A DNA stretch of 64,000 nt from Poronia punctata (Eukaryota > Ascomycota > Sordariomycetes > Xylariales > Xylariaceae). The notes below the pieces were generated by a model. The model had not been told where the DNA came from, made no database searches, and was given only the letters and a program-made list of their open reading frames with translations. The stretch is taken from positions 1 to 64,000 of the forward strand of contig MU401494.1 of assembly GCA_022579005.1 (NCBI GenBank), written 5' to 3'. Within the stretch, counting starts at the first letter, position 1. Each line of letters opens with the position of its first letter. The translations under genes were made by a program, and so were the position numbers. Positions 36,604 to 47,066 of the stretch are shown here, piece after piece.

Positions 36604-37863
36604 TCATAGATATTTCCCCTTGGCAAACCTCCCGCCGAAATCCGCCGCCTTATTCAACAACTCCTTTCGCTGGGAAGCACCTATCCGGCCACCAAGCTTC
36701 ATATCTTTCTCCTTGTCGAAAGCGCGTTTACTAGGATCATCTTCTTCCTCGTCTATCCAGCCTTTCTTCGCGCCCCCTGCCTTACTAATACTGCTACTAC
36801 TACCACTACCACCACTACCCTTTGCAGCTTTGGCTTCCTGATGTTCCTCGTATAGACTACGACCCCTCGTCGCTTCCGTGAATTGCCTTATACGCTCCTC
36901 CTGCTCTATATCCTCGCGTGTTTTCGGTTTTTTCGACTGCTGCTTTTTACCGCCCGACGCGGTTACTGTTGCGGTCGCGGTTGTGCTGCTGTCGTCGCGA
37001 CCTAGAACAGCATTCTCCAGTCTTTTACGCTTCTGTTCCGGTGTTTCCGTCCATATACTACTTATCTCTCCCCCTCCATTATCATTCGGATTATGTCGCG
37101 GACCAGAGTTGAATTTCCGCGCTTTCAGTTTCGTAGGATCGGGACCAGAGTTGCTGGTCGGCGGCAAGAGCATCCAGTCGTCGCGTTTCGGGCCGGCGGC
37201 GAGAGCGGCTGCTTCTGCGGCTGCTGCGGCTTCGAGGGCCCGCGCTTGGCGGGTGAGGTGGGATGTCGCGGTGGGGAGGGCGGGGCCGTAGTCATCGTCG
37301 TCGTCGTCTTCTGAGTCGGAGTCGGAGTCGGAGTCGGAGTGTGGGTTTGGGGATGAGGTTGGTCTTTCCGATAATGCTGCTGATGGGGGGGCTGGGCCGT
37401 GAACGCGTTTCGGTGCTGGTGCTGGTGCTGGTGCTGGTTTTGGTTCGGGGGGAGCTGGGCCATGATTGTCGTCGTCGTCGATCGGGATCTCATCAGTATT
37501 TGCGCTCGCGACTGTAGGCGGCAATGTAGGGCCTATATTGGAAGAGCGCCTTTCCCCCGTCTTTTTCGTGGGTTCCGGCCGTGTGGTGGGAGTGCGTGTG
37601 CTTGTGTTCTGGGGAGGAAGACTTGGTCCTATGGGAGGAGGTGCGGGACCGACGATTTGTTTTGGCGCCGGGGGGCCGTAACCATCGTCGCTATCACTGC
37701 TCTCCAAGTCTATCTCCTCTGTGTTGTGTTTGTCGTTGCTGTTATGCGCGCTTTCTGGCGCGTGCATCTTGGTGGGCGGTGTGTCGTCTTCCGATGCCTC
37801 GTCGTCGGGCGTGCGTTTGCGCTTCGCGAGGTGCGGTGGTAGTGTTGGCCCTATAGAGGCCAT
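36604..37863 (-). CDS. GPALPP-motif / DUF3752 protein
   Basis: A single exon encodes 419 aa. The N-terminal half has repeated GPxLPP-type motifs (GPTLPP, GPSLPP, GPAPPP, GPALP) separated by acidic and Ser/Asp-rich linkers, including an (SD)n run and an Ala-Pro repeat. The C-terminal part from about 230 matches the DUF3752 layout: WMLLPP, KARKFNSGPR, IWTETPEQKRKRL, RGRSLYEEHQ and, at the end, RAFDKEKDMKLGGRIGASQR. This is the architecture of human GPALPP1 and its fungal relatives, probably nuclear and often linked to RNA processing, though the biochemical role is not established. GC-rich triplet repeats encode the low-complexity segments. Confidence 0.88.
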   Translation of the reverse strand: MASIGPTLPPHLAKRKRTPDDEASEDDTPPTKMHAPESAHNSNDKHNTEEIDLESSDSDDGYGPPAPKQIVGPAPPPIGPSLPPQNTSTRTPTTRPEPTKKTGERRSSNIGPTLPPTVASANTDEIPIDDDDNHGPAPPEPKPAPAPAPAPKRVHGPAPPSAALSERPTSSPNPHSDSDSDSDSEDDDDDDYGPALPTATSHLTRQARALEAAAAAEAAALAAGPKRDDWMLLPPTSNSGPDPTKLKARKFNSGPRHNPNDNGGGEISSIWTETPEQKRKRLENAVLGRDDSSTTATATVTASGGKKQQSKKPKTREDIEQEERIRQFTEATRGRSLYEEHQEAKAAKGSGGSGSSSSISKAGGAKKGWIDEEEDDPSKRAFDKEKDMKLGGRIGASQRKELLNKAADFGGRFAKGKYL

Positions 37864-38786
37864 TTTTTTGGAATTTTGTTGAAGGGTGATCGAGGGGGTT
37901 TGACGCAGCAGTGAATGGTTAGGATGTTATGTGGAAAGAATCAATTCCTCTGTTCCCTTTAATTTTATGGACCTGTTGATTTGGGGGAGGATGAAGCGTG
38001 TTCGGCTGGTATGAATATGTAAAGAGGTTTATGCGGAAGAAAATGATAAGTTGGAATATTAGATAACACTAGAGCCTCATAAATACAGTGACGTTGGTGG
38101 TGTGGCTGGGGTCACTCACTGTACTGCGCAAATTCTGGAGGTTCCATTGCACACAGTATATACACTGTACTCTGGTCACCCGTGTTGGGCAACACTACCC
38201 TAAAGGTTTGTTGTCCTCAAAGAGCACACTTCCTGCACGTAGATATCCGGCATTGTCCCTAGATTAAGTGAATGAATCTTGCAAAACCCCCGGCATGGCT
38301 AGGCCGGTGACTGATATGCAGAACTAGCCAACATAAGTCTATGGAATTTTGAATCTGATTCCTATTCGACTAGGTTACGTGATCAGATGCAATCGCTCTT
38401 CCCGTTCCTCGTCCTGCCACAACTCCTTTACGAAGCCTATGGTGATAGCCGCTAGTATATGAAAACCATGAAATCTAGAGCCCACTTGTGAAACGGGATA
38501 GTGACAGTCGCAACTTGCGCGTATTGAGGCGCAAGCAGCTAAGTATTTGTAACCCAGGTGATATCACGGCCTTCACGAGGATCTTGACTGCCAGGTTGTT
38601 TGGCTGTTTGTTAAAGATACACTATGTGCATAACTCCCGATACGGTGCTCCTCTACTCCGGCTAACCTCCCGTATGCGGAGAAGCGGCTCTGCAATTGAC
38701 GGCCCTAATTTGGATCCCACATAAGTAGAAGAAGAGAGGTAATGCTGCAGGAACTAAGTCCGTCCGTGGTCACCATATTTGCGTAT
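37864..38786. other. Intergenic region between two minus-strand genes
   Basis: This stretch lies upstream of the GPALPP gene and downstream of the ANCHR-like gene. I see no coding sequence or structured element in it. Confidence 0.5.
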
Positions 38787-40088
38787 CTACCGCTTCTTCG
38801 AGACAAAGGTTTCCCATGAGTGACCCCTTTCATCATATCCGGCCCTTGGCCCAACATGCATTTCCTTCCAGCACCGGGCGCAGTATATATTGTCGTCGAC
38901 GTCGCAACCCAAACAGCGCACTGCACCATCTTCGAGGCATACCACACACCATGTCTTCTGTTCCGCGTCGGTCGCCCCCCACCGCCTAGCGAGGCCTGGC
39001 ACAGGGCGGTCGGCAGGTGCGAAGGTAGGCGCCACGGGCAGACCAAGGGCGTCTACCTCCTCAGCTGGCGCCGAAGGCAGTGCCCGCGCACCCGACAGTT
39101 TAAGGGCTGCCATGCGTGATGCGATTGACGCTGTAAAGTCTCTATCCGACTGATCCTCCTGAGGCGATGACAGTTCGTCACTAGACTCGGATGGGACTTG
39201 GGGAAGGTTTAAGGGTCCAGTGCTCGGCGGTGATTCAAGATTCGGCCCTTTGTCAGTGTCATCCTGCGATTGATGCTTGGAACTATCATGCATAGCGGTA
39301 GCTCCTGGGAGGTTTGGGGAGGGTGGCTTGTTAGCCTTCTCCCACTCAACCTCATCCAAGGCTTTGGCGAGCACAGAGTCTGCCTCTTTCACCATATCAT
39401 CACCTTGGGAATCGTCATCACTACTACTACCGGCATCCTGATCCTGGACATCGCTCCCGCTGACGCCTGCGTTAGGGGTGTTACCCAACTCCGCCAGGAG
39501 AGCGGTTACTCTTTGGTGTTCTTCTTCCTCGGTGGCTACTTGATCAAGCCAAGTGTCGTCGGATCTAAGGTCTTCCAGAAGTTCTGCAAGGGTCTGATCA
39601 TCGGTGAAAAGAAGCGGATCAATATCATCCGTTACCGAGACTGGTGTACCTGCTTGGGGTAAATCTGAACTCTCCTTTGCTTGGAGTTTTGTATCACCGC
39701 TAGGATGAGACGGGGTAACCTTCCCACGATCCTGGCCCAGGAGTTTGTTCGACTCTGTGGCGGTGGGAAAGGCAGAATTCGAACCCTGGTGGCGGAGACT
39801 TTTGAGCCGGGCCGTCAAGGCATCTTCCCTCGACGGTGGGGTTGTCCTTTCTATAGTAGATGCAGGGTACGAGCTAGGGATGAGATTAGGCGGGTATTTT
39901 AAGACTTATACGGTGGGCGAGGTAGAAAGTAGGAAGAAATACCCCCGAAACTGTGTTTCACACAGGACCAAATGAAAGTAGTAGTCTTACTTTGACGAAG
40001 ACGGGCTAATTAGGTTAACGGAGGTGGGTTTAAGGGCATTCAGCCGCTCTAACAAAGACTTGTCTGATGCGGGGCTATTCTCTGCCAT
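38787..40088 (-). CDS. ANCHR-like zinc-binding protein
   Basis: Exons 40088-39991 and 39873-38787 give 394 aa; the join (AA + C) makes an Asn codon. The N-terminus, MAENSPASDKSLLERLNALK, and the following TPPSREDALTARLKSLR are short Leu/Arg helices like the MIM1-type motif of ANCHR proteins. A central helical region has acidic DIDPLLFTDDQTLAELL. The C-terminus (about 341-386) holds a compact zinc module: WCVVCLEDGAVRCLGC, YCARCWKEMH and GYDERGHSW. Human ANCHR (ZFYVE19) delays abscission by binding VPS4 and CHMP4C; the fungal members share this B-box-like end but lack the FYVE finger here. A septation or ESCRT role is inferred from the family. The first exon would be missed by ORF calling alone. 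Confidence 0.75.
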
Positions 40089-42415
40089 CGCGGCCCTTGA
40101 TCCTAGCTCTTGACACGAAGAGAGGCCAGGAGGCTTGTGGTTCTAGATAGACGCTGCTGAAAGGAAGTAATCAGTATCGGCATCACAATGCTACCATACA
40201 AGGTACCAAGGTAAGATAAATAATGTATGGTGTACACGTATATGTGTTTATAGCCCTACGCATGCATAGAGGCGTATCATGATCAGGTATCGATCTCGGC
40301 TACCTGTAGCAGGCACCGTATCTGCATGGATCCAGAACAAAGTCAAGCCGATACTAGGTAGCGTCGGGGTGACTACCTCCAGTGCGCTTGTATCTCTGGC
40401 TTGACTTGACAAGAGATGGGGATGCCGGGCATAATGAAGGATAACAAATGATCAGATGAACTGCTTTATAACGTATGTACCTTGTTATTATATACTCTAT
40501 CTTGACCATTAGAAATGTCTTCGAGGGTTTAATGCGAGTACGGTGAAGGACATATCTGGTGTCTGATGGAGTCTGAGACAAGGCAGATAAAACGACTTGC
40601 TGGAACAAGTTTCCGGGGAAGCATGAACCAATCACAGTGGCAGTGTTTCTTCGGCCCCAAGTAGATACGCTCATATTACGTGATTGAGCTAGATTAGGTG
40701 TTCTCCATTGTAATGTACACATACTTTCACATGCCTTACCGTAGGCGGTACTTGTAGGTACTTTGAGTAACGAGGTACATACCAATGAACTGAAGATGCC
40801 TCCACTTAACCGTTTTGTGGCCGGACAATTGGAACTGAGCCCTACGATACTGCAATTGATCCGGCCTATCTTTCACTGCCACATCCCATCTCCACGCCTT
40901 CCACCTCAATTGCTAGGGCGAGGAGAGGTTACGGAAGCTTGGCATAGTAATTTGTAATGCGATTTACTATCTTTCAAGTCATAGTGCTTATTGTGTTAGA
41001 TATGTTGCTGTTGGGTTGCTGGCATATTTGTACCGGAGGTCCGGAGCAAATGCCATCGACAAAATGGTATGCTAACATTGCTCAGGGCTATGAATGACGT
41101 ATTAGCTTTTGGTAATTGATAGCAAGGGATATACGAGTACCTTACCTATACCTAGTAACACGTACTCGATGTCATATAGTGATTTCTAATTCGAGGAGAT
41201 TTTTTTCTAGATATTTTTCTGACCACCAGTACGTAATGCAAGATGTGGACATGCGTTCCCACGTGACGGAACAGACAGATTTACATCGATGATGTCGTTG
41301 TTGCATTTGCATAGGACCCTGAATTGATTAGGCCTTCTGTGGGCCTAAAGTATGTTCAACGCCTGGCCATTCTCTCTCACAACCCACTCTGAAGGGGCAT
41401 CAGAAATACAACCCTTTCCGACCAAGAAAATATAGGCCATGTTCCTACAAGTAAAAGACGAATCTCAATCTAGACGCCTGTATGTAGGTATTGATATTAT
41501 GCCGTACACTCTACTGGAAGCCCAAGGAATGATATCAAGGGTGGGGTGACATTGTGACATCGGTTGTTTCTGTTCTGATATGTTGGATGCTACCTGCTGA
41601 CGACAAAGGAATCTAGGATTGCGATCTGCAAGTTGGAAAATACATTAGATCTTACAAACCTAGGAAGATAATGGTGTTGGCATTCTCAAGTACCTGCTGT
41701 AGAGGGATTGCACAGGAAAGCTTCAATTGTACGATTCAACGGGAGCGACAGGAGTACACCTTGTTAAACCAAAAGTGCCATAGTTTCTCAAGGCAGTGCT
41801 GAAGTCATTACCTGGCCGGACCCTGGTGAAGTGTTTTCAAGTAGTGCCTTGGCAATCTTAAGCCTGCCTGGGGTATTGTTTGTAATTCCATATCACATAG
41901 GTACTCGTACTCGTGGTACTGAAATTGTGGACAGTACATGCGAGTAGGTACCTACACGTAGTGTGTACGCGTCAAACCATAGCTATAGGTACGCACTCAT
42001 CATTTCAAAAGTCATATGATGTCTTACTGTATTACCTTACCATCGCCTGTCATTGTTTAAAGGTGAAATAATATGATATGGGCAGGACAGCGGTATATAA
42101 ATCTACTGAGTATGTACTTTATGTTTACCTAGTCCTAAAGGCATCTGCGTGTGCATTTTGCATCTTAGCTGTGCCACACTAAAGGCGTCATAGGTTTTTG
42201 GCGATCGCACTATGTAAAAGCTGAGGTAGGTACGAGTACAGACCTACCACTTCTGGAGGTGTAAATGACGCTAACAAGTGTAAACCAAGGCTAAATTCCT
42301 TTCTGGCTCTACCCTTGCTGCTTTACTATGCATGGCAAATACATAACATAGGTTGACTATTTACTATTCGCCTCTCTCTTGTTCTCGCTCGTCCTTACCT
42401 GTTTGTACCTATGTG
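40089..42415. other. Divergent intergenic region
   Basis: This spacer lies between the ANCHR-like gene and the glycine-rich secreted protein gene. Three copies of the TACTCGTA/TACGAGTA 8-mer occur (41132, 41902, 42231), together with TAGGTACCTA at 41946. No coding sequence is supported. Confidence 0.5.
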
Positions 42416-42422
42416 TATATAA
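42416..42422 (+). promoter_or_regulatory. TATA box of the glycine-rich protein gene
   Basis: TATATAA lies about 125 bp before the ATG at 42544, with pyrimidine-rich sequence around it. Confidence 0.5.
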
Positions 42423-42543
42423 TCCCCTACCAACCCACATCCTACATTGTGACGCAATAACCATTTTTTCCCATTCTCGTCAATTAATACGGATCTACTT
42501 TGCTCCTCAACATCTATTTGCCGAGACACCTGCAAGAGCGCAA

Positions 42544-43453
42544 ATGAAGTTTTCCAACGCTGTACTCGGCCTAGCCGCAATCGCACATGGCGTCAACGCC
42601 GTCGCAGTACCTGATATCAATGCTGCATCTGTAGATGTCCGGGCGCCCGCGCCCGAGCACGACTCACGCGGCGACAGCGCGACACACGAAGATCTATGGA
42701 AACGTAAGGGCGGCGGTGGCGGTGGCCGCGGAGGAGGTGGTGGTGGTAGCGGCGGCGGCCGAGGTGGAGGTGGAGGTGGCTCGGGTGGTGGCCGAGGCGG
42801 TTCAGGCAATGGCGGTGGCGGCGGCGGCGGCGGTGGTCGAGGAGGGTATGTCGATTTCCCGCCTCTCTTAACTCGTCTGCGTATCAGCATGCGCACTTGT
42901 GGACGGCGATTGACTAACATGGAATTCTAGTATTATCGGCTCCAGGCCCACCTACGGTGGCGGTCAATATTACGGCGGTGGTGCGACGGCCCCTTACAGA
43001 GCTGGCCAACGAAGCGGTAGCGGTATTGCTCCTCGTCTCCTCGCGGGTGCCGCGCTCGGCGGTATCGGCTTTCTGGGCCTAGCTTTCCTTGCTGGCGCAT
43101 ATTCTTACCCATACCACCACCCTTACACTTACTACAACTCAACGACCGAAAAGAACGAGACGAAGCCCGTAGAATGTCTTTGCGACCCCAATAGCCCTTG
43201 TGGATGTGACGACAACGGGGACCAAACATTTTTCCGCGAAGTCATCGGCAACGGCTCCTATGAAGGTCTGAATCATACCCTTGTTACCGTCGCCAAGAAT
43301 GAAACTACCGGCAATGACACTATCTATCTCAACGGCGTATTACCAAACGGAACCAGCGTCGATAATGGGGCAGCAGGTAGCATGACAGCACTTGTGCAGG
43401 CCGGCTGGTGGCCTGCGGCTACGATGGGGCTTGTCTTTGCTTTTCTGTTGTAA
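42544..43453 (+). CDS. Glycine-rich secreted / GPI-type protein
   Basis: Exons 42544-42845 and 42931-43453 give 274 aa. The order is: signal peptide (MKFSNAVLGLAAIAHGVNA), a short acidic propeptide-like region ending near LWKRK, a Gly/Ser/Arg repeat region of about 45 residues (GGGGGGRGG- and GGGGSGGGR-type units), a hydrophobic segment (LLAGAALGGIGFLGLAFLAG), a Tyr/His-rich patch, a Cys cluster (CLCDPNSPCGCDD), several N-glycosylation sequons (NGS, NHT, NET, NDT, NGT), and a hydrophobic C-terminal end (WWPAATMGLVFAFLL) suited to GPI attachment. Similar proteins of unknown function are common in Sordariomycetes (I believe the family is listed as DUF7732). The upstream ATG at 42379 is not used because this one begins a clean signal peptide. 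Cell-surface location is inferred. Confidence 0.8.
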
Positions 43454-44252
43454 AGAGACTCATATTATAATTTGTCTTTCCTCGGATGGCGCCCCCCGAG
43501 GGCTATTACCGAACAGTTCTTTACGTTATCGCCTTGGCGATAGTCGGTGATGAGCGCCATACGAGATTCCACGCGATGGTCTGCATTGACTAGTTACAAC
43601 GCGTCCTCAGCATCAGTTGTTCTAAGAGGCGTTTGACGGCGTTCAACGGCGTTCTTTAATGATGGGCACGCAATTCTCAACGATGCACGGAATTTTATAG
43701 GCTTCCATTGTCAATTATTACGAGGAGTTGCTTTTTGTCTATTCTGTATACCCTGGGTCCGAAGGAATTGTTGGCGTCGAAACGCGAGGCGAGAGTCGGT
43801 TACACCTTCCGCCTCGCGTCGGTAGAAAATACTGGAGCCTTCATAGTAATCCCACAGGCGGCCTCGCCAAACCTGTATTTACATTACGGCTAAAGTTCTC
43901 TGGTTAGGGGTTCATGGTGTCTTTAATAAAACTATCATATTCTTTTTCACAACAAAAACGTAATGTTTGGTATCCTGAACTTGAAGCTCCTGATATATCG
44001 TGTTCTTATTAGAAATTTGAGCACTGCAAAAATTGGTAGACAACTGGCTTCGGGTATAGGGGCTTTTGGCTTTGCGTTTGCGGCCGTAGATACTACCTCC
44101 ATGTACATAGTTGACATGATTCGCTGCATCATTCTTAAGTGTCACACATATTCACTGCCTGGCTAGACCAGACATCTCATAAGAAATCTTGAATTCTCAC
44201 CAAGTCCTTCGTCTCGCGCCAATACGGCAACGACTCAAAGAAAGAAGTCTGG
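43454..44252. other. Convergent 3' spacer
   Basis: This is the spacer between the glycine-rich protein gene and the DNA glycosylase gene. The two stop codons face each other. No gene is seen. Confidence 0.5.
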
Positions 44253-45368
44253 CTAAGTGTCCCCCTCCTTCTCGGCCGCCCTTTCCTTCCGCCTCTGCAC
44301 ACACCAATCCCCCAAAATCTTCCATATACGTTCCTTCTCCTCTGGACGGAGGGAAGCGGCGAGACCGCTGGTGCTCGTGGCCACGAAGATGCGAGATCCC
44401 TCCCAGGGCCCATCATCAGCTGTCTCCTGCCTTTCTCTTTCACTTTCACTCCCACGATCTTGATCCTCGCCGGGCAAGACATCTGTCTCGGCCAACCTTT
44501 CCCTGAGCTCTGGCTCAACCTTAACCATAGCCGAGTCACCAGCAGGCGGCACAGCACCCATCCTCTCCTCCTGCCATCCGTACTCGAACTCGCCCTTTGC
44601 CAAGTTCCGTCTATTCCAGACGCGAAAAATGCTCTCCCAGATACCTTTGCCCACCACACAAACGACCTCTGGTCGCCATCGACGGACCTTTTCTTCCAGG
44701 ATAGCGACCCCGGCGTCCATTTCTGCGCGGCTGAGCTCGGCGCCGTTGCGGCTGGGTCGGGCGACAATATTAGTATTCCCCAACGAGAACCGCGCTGGTA
44801 ACGTGCGGTCTTCTTCAGCGCGACATGGCACGGGCGTGATTCCGGACGAGTAGAGGAGTTTCCAGAATAAGTTTGATGGATGGGCGTAGGCGTGGCCCGT
44901 GCGCGCTGTCTGCACACCCGGGTTCAAGCCCACGAAGAGAATTAAGAGGTTGGGCCCTAGTACGTCTACTAGAGGTTCTAGGTGGGCGTATGTAGAGGGT
45001 GGCGCGTATGATGATGAGGTGCGGCCGCGCTTGGTCTTACGCGGGGATGGGGATGTGCACGCATCATCATTATCATCGTCATCCTTGGAAGAGCGTTGGG
45101 CTCTGGTCTTGCGCTTCTGTACGCTTCCCCGCGTAGGCGTAGGGGATGCGGTGTTTGAAGTTGGCGTGGGTGAGCCTAGGGATGCCGCTGCTGCTGGTGA
45201 GGCTTGCGATGCCAGTAGACGCGTGCTGCGACGCTTCGTGGGTGATGAGGCGTGAGCTGTGCCTTTGAACATGAAATCATTTAGTTGAAGGCGCCCCTGA
45301 AAGGTGGGCTCCGGTGACCTGTGAGGCTCACTTGTGATATTGTCCTGTTTGCCGGACTCGTCACTCAT
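44253..45368 (-). CDS. G/T(U)-mismatch DNA glycosylase, TDG/MUG family
   Basis: A single exon encodes 371 aa. Residues 1-125 are Ser/Thr/Lys-rich and disordered with basic patches (KRKTRAQR, KTKRGR) that may bind DNA or act as nuclear signals. The catalytic domain begins near 135 with LLILFVGLNPG: GLNPG (147-151) corresponds to the active-site motif with the catalytic Asn of TDG. HPSNLFWKLLYSSG, then SLGNTNIVARPSR, and the later VVCVVGKGIW complete the uracil-DNA-glycosylase fold. TDG/MUG enzymes remove T or U opposite G, starting base-excision repair; S. pombe Thp1 is the close fungal relative. In a genome with C-to-T mutation by RIP, such an enzyme is of contextual interest, but the sequence shows no direct link. 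Confidence 0.9.
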   Translation of the reverse strand: MSDESGKQDNITSEPHRSPEPTFQGRLQLNDFMFKGTAHASSPTKRRSTRLLASQASPAAAASLGSPTPTSNTASPTPTRGSVQKRKTRAQRSSKDDDDNDDACTSPSPRKTKRGRTSSSYAPPSTYAHLEPLVDVLGPNLLILFVGLNPGVQTARTGHAYAHPSNLFWKLLYSSGITPVPCRAEEDRTLPARFSLGNTNIVARPSRNGAELSRAEMDAGVAILEEKVRRWRPEVVCVVGKGIWESIFRVWNRRNLAKGEFEYGWQEERMGAVPPAGDSAMVKVEPELRERLAETDVLPGEDQDRGSESERERQETADDGPWEGSRIFVATSTSGLAASLRPEEKERIWKILGDWCVQRRKERAAEKEGDT

Positions 45369-46950
45369 AGCTTCCTTCCTAGCGTTTTCCGGGTCTAGGA
45401 TTTATGACACGCTAGCAAAAGGCCAGATAGTCCTGATAAATTCTTTTGAATGGCGCCGTCAACAGACAAGTCAGATATTAAATATTATAGGGCCCTCATG
45501 GCATTCCGGTACATCAACTTTGGGTTATACCCAGAGGCTGTTTGAGCTCAGTCGCACGATCTATGATATCGTAGGTGATGCATCTATCGGCCTTGTAAAT
45601 ATGACACCTCCCAAGCAAGGAATTCGTAGGCTTCAAGTCTGTTGTTTTTCTACAAGTAAAAGCATAATACTTTAAAAGGTCTTTCCAAAATACGTGATAT
45701 ACGGCAATGTTCAGCTGTGGCCAAGGGACTTTCGCCTTCGGGGCTAGGCACGCAGATTCTATTGGTTCAACGGGAGCCTATTCTAGACACTAATAAATAT
45801 GGGCCAATCAGCTCAAACGCGCTTTTTGAGTTCGTGTTGATGGCACAGCCACTTTGATACCTGAATTATCTAGCATTCTCTGGCACCCTGGCCCCCCTGG
45901 ATATCTGTCACCTAAGAGCTTAGGAGCACCAAACTCAATACAATGTGTCTGATGGGGAACTCTGCCATTCTACTTCTCTGGTTCTCGACATGATTAATCA
46001 CACGAGATAGAGATAGGTAGGTGGAATCCGCAAAAACTTCGTAATCCGACAAAGAATAAGTTACCCACCGTTGAGGCTAATCTGAGGTAGGTAAAACACT
46101 CGGTGTCTGGACAGGGGTAGCAACTTCGATACGACAAGTGATACAGTCTTACGACGGGTCGTTGGTCTCGGGCGAACGCGTTTCGATTGAGATCCTTGAA
46201 GCAACTCGTGGTGAGAATCGTTATCAGATGGGATGGAAGCAGCAAGAGAAGAAGAACATAGCATCTCTAGTAGTTCTAGTACACCAATATGCTCTCCAGC
46301 CCTGCCTTGACCTCTAATCTTAGAGGCTGCAAATTGGTTATTGTAGAATTGGATGGCATCAACAAGGTCTGATGTCAGATACCAAAGCGTTTAGATAGGT
46401 GAGGTCAAGATCTATTAATGGGATAGGTCAGTAAATCCTCCGAATGGGGCTGAGCTTGAGTATGCGAGACCAGAAACAGCCGGGACAGCCCCCATTCACC
46501 GGGGGGGGACTGGAGGCGTAACAACAGGTCATTCCGGAGCTAAAAAGCCTTAAGTCTAGCGTAGATCGCCGTCAAGGGCCAGTAGCGGGGCGATGCGCTC
46601 AACGCCAGCTAAAGCTAGACTACCTCCTGTAAGCTGTCCCGTATTGGAACCGTAGAAGCGCCCCCCACCCCGCCAACCAGCCCCAAACCAAAGCCCACTT
46701 GGACTGTAACTGTCGATGCATTCCCGTCCGACAACACGCTCTTTTCTGTAAGCTTGCTATAGTCTAGCCTAACGTCTATTTCTAGCTGTGGAGCCCTCTG
46801 CCTCTCGTTTTGTTTCTCTCCATTTCTGTATAAAGAGAGCCATTGGTGTATGCTGGACCATGACCTTCTTGTCTCCTCAAGACTGCCTCCATTGGTTACC
46901 ATTTGTCTGATACTTCTGGTACACAAGACGATTAGATACCCCGCTACGAC
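45369..46950. other. Divergent intergenic region
   Basis: This spacer lies between the DNA glycosylase and UDP-GlcNAc pyrophosphorylase genes. It has no supported gene. A run of 9 G is present at about 46501-46509. Confidence 0.5.
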
Positions 46951-46957
46951 TATATAA
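46951..46957 (+). promoter_or_regulatory. TATA box of the UDP-GlcNAc pyrophosphorylase gene
   Basis: TATATAA lies about 115 bp before the ATG at 47067 and is followed by a C/T-rich leader with ACCTCTC- and CTCCTT-type blocks typical of strongly expressed fungal genes. Confidence 0.55.
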
Positions 46958-47066
46958 TATCACCGCCCTTTCCACTCTGACCTCAACTCTGACCTGTCCT
47001 CCTCATACCTCTCTTACCCTTTATTATCCTCCTTTCTAGTACCGCGACAGCCCTTACCTCACAGCG

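Noticed and set aside
37125..37493. Minus-strand His/Gln/Pro-rich ORF and the Trp/Cys-rich plus-strand ORFs around 37093-37856.
   Set aside because: They are other frames of triplet repeats in the GPALPP gene, which has recognisable motifs.
42507..42920. Minus-strand ORF with long poly-proline.
   Set aside because: It is the antisense shadow of the GGN-rich repeat of the glycine-rich secreted protein gene.
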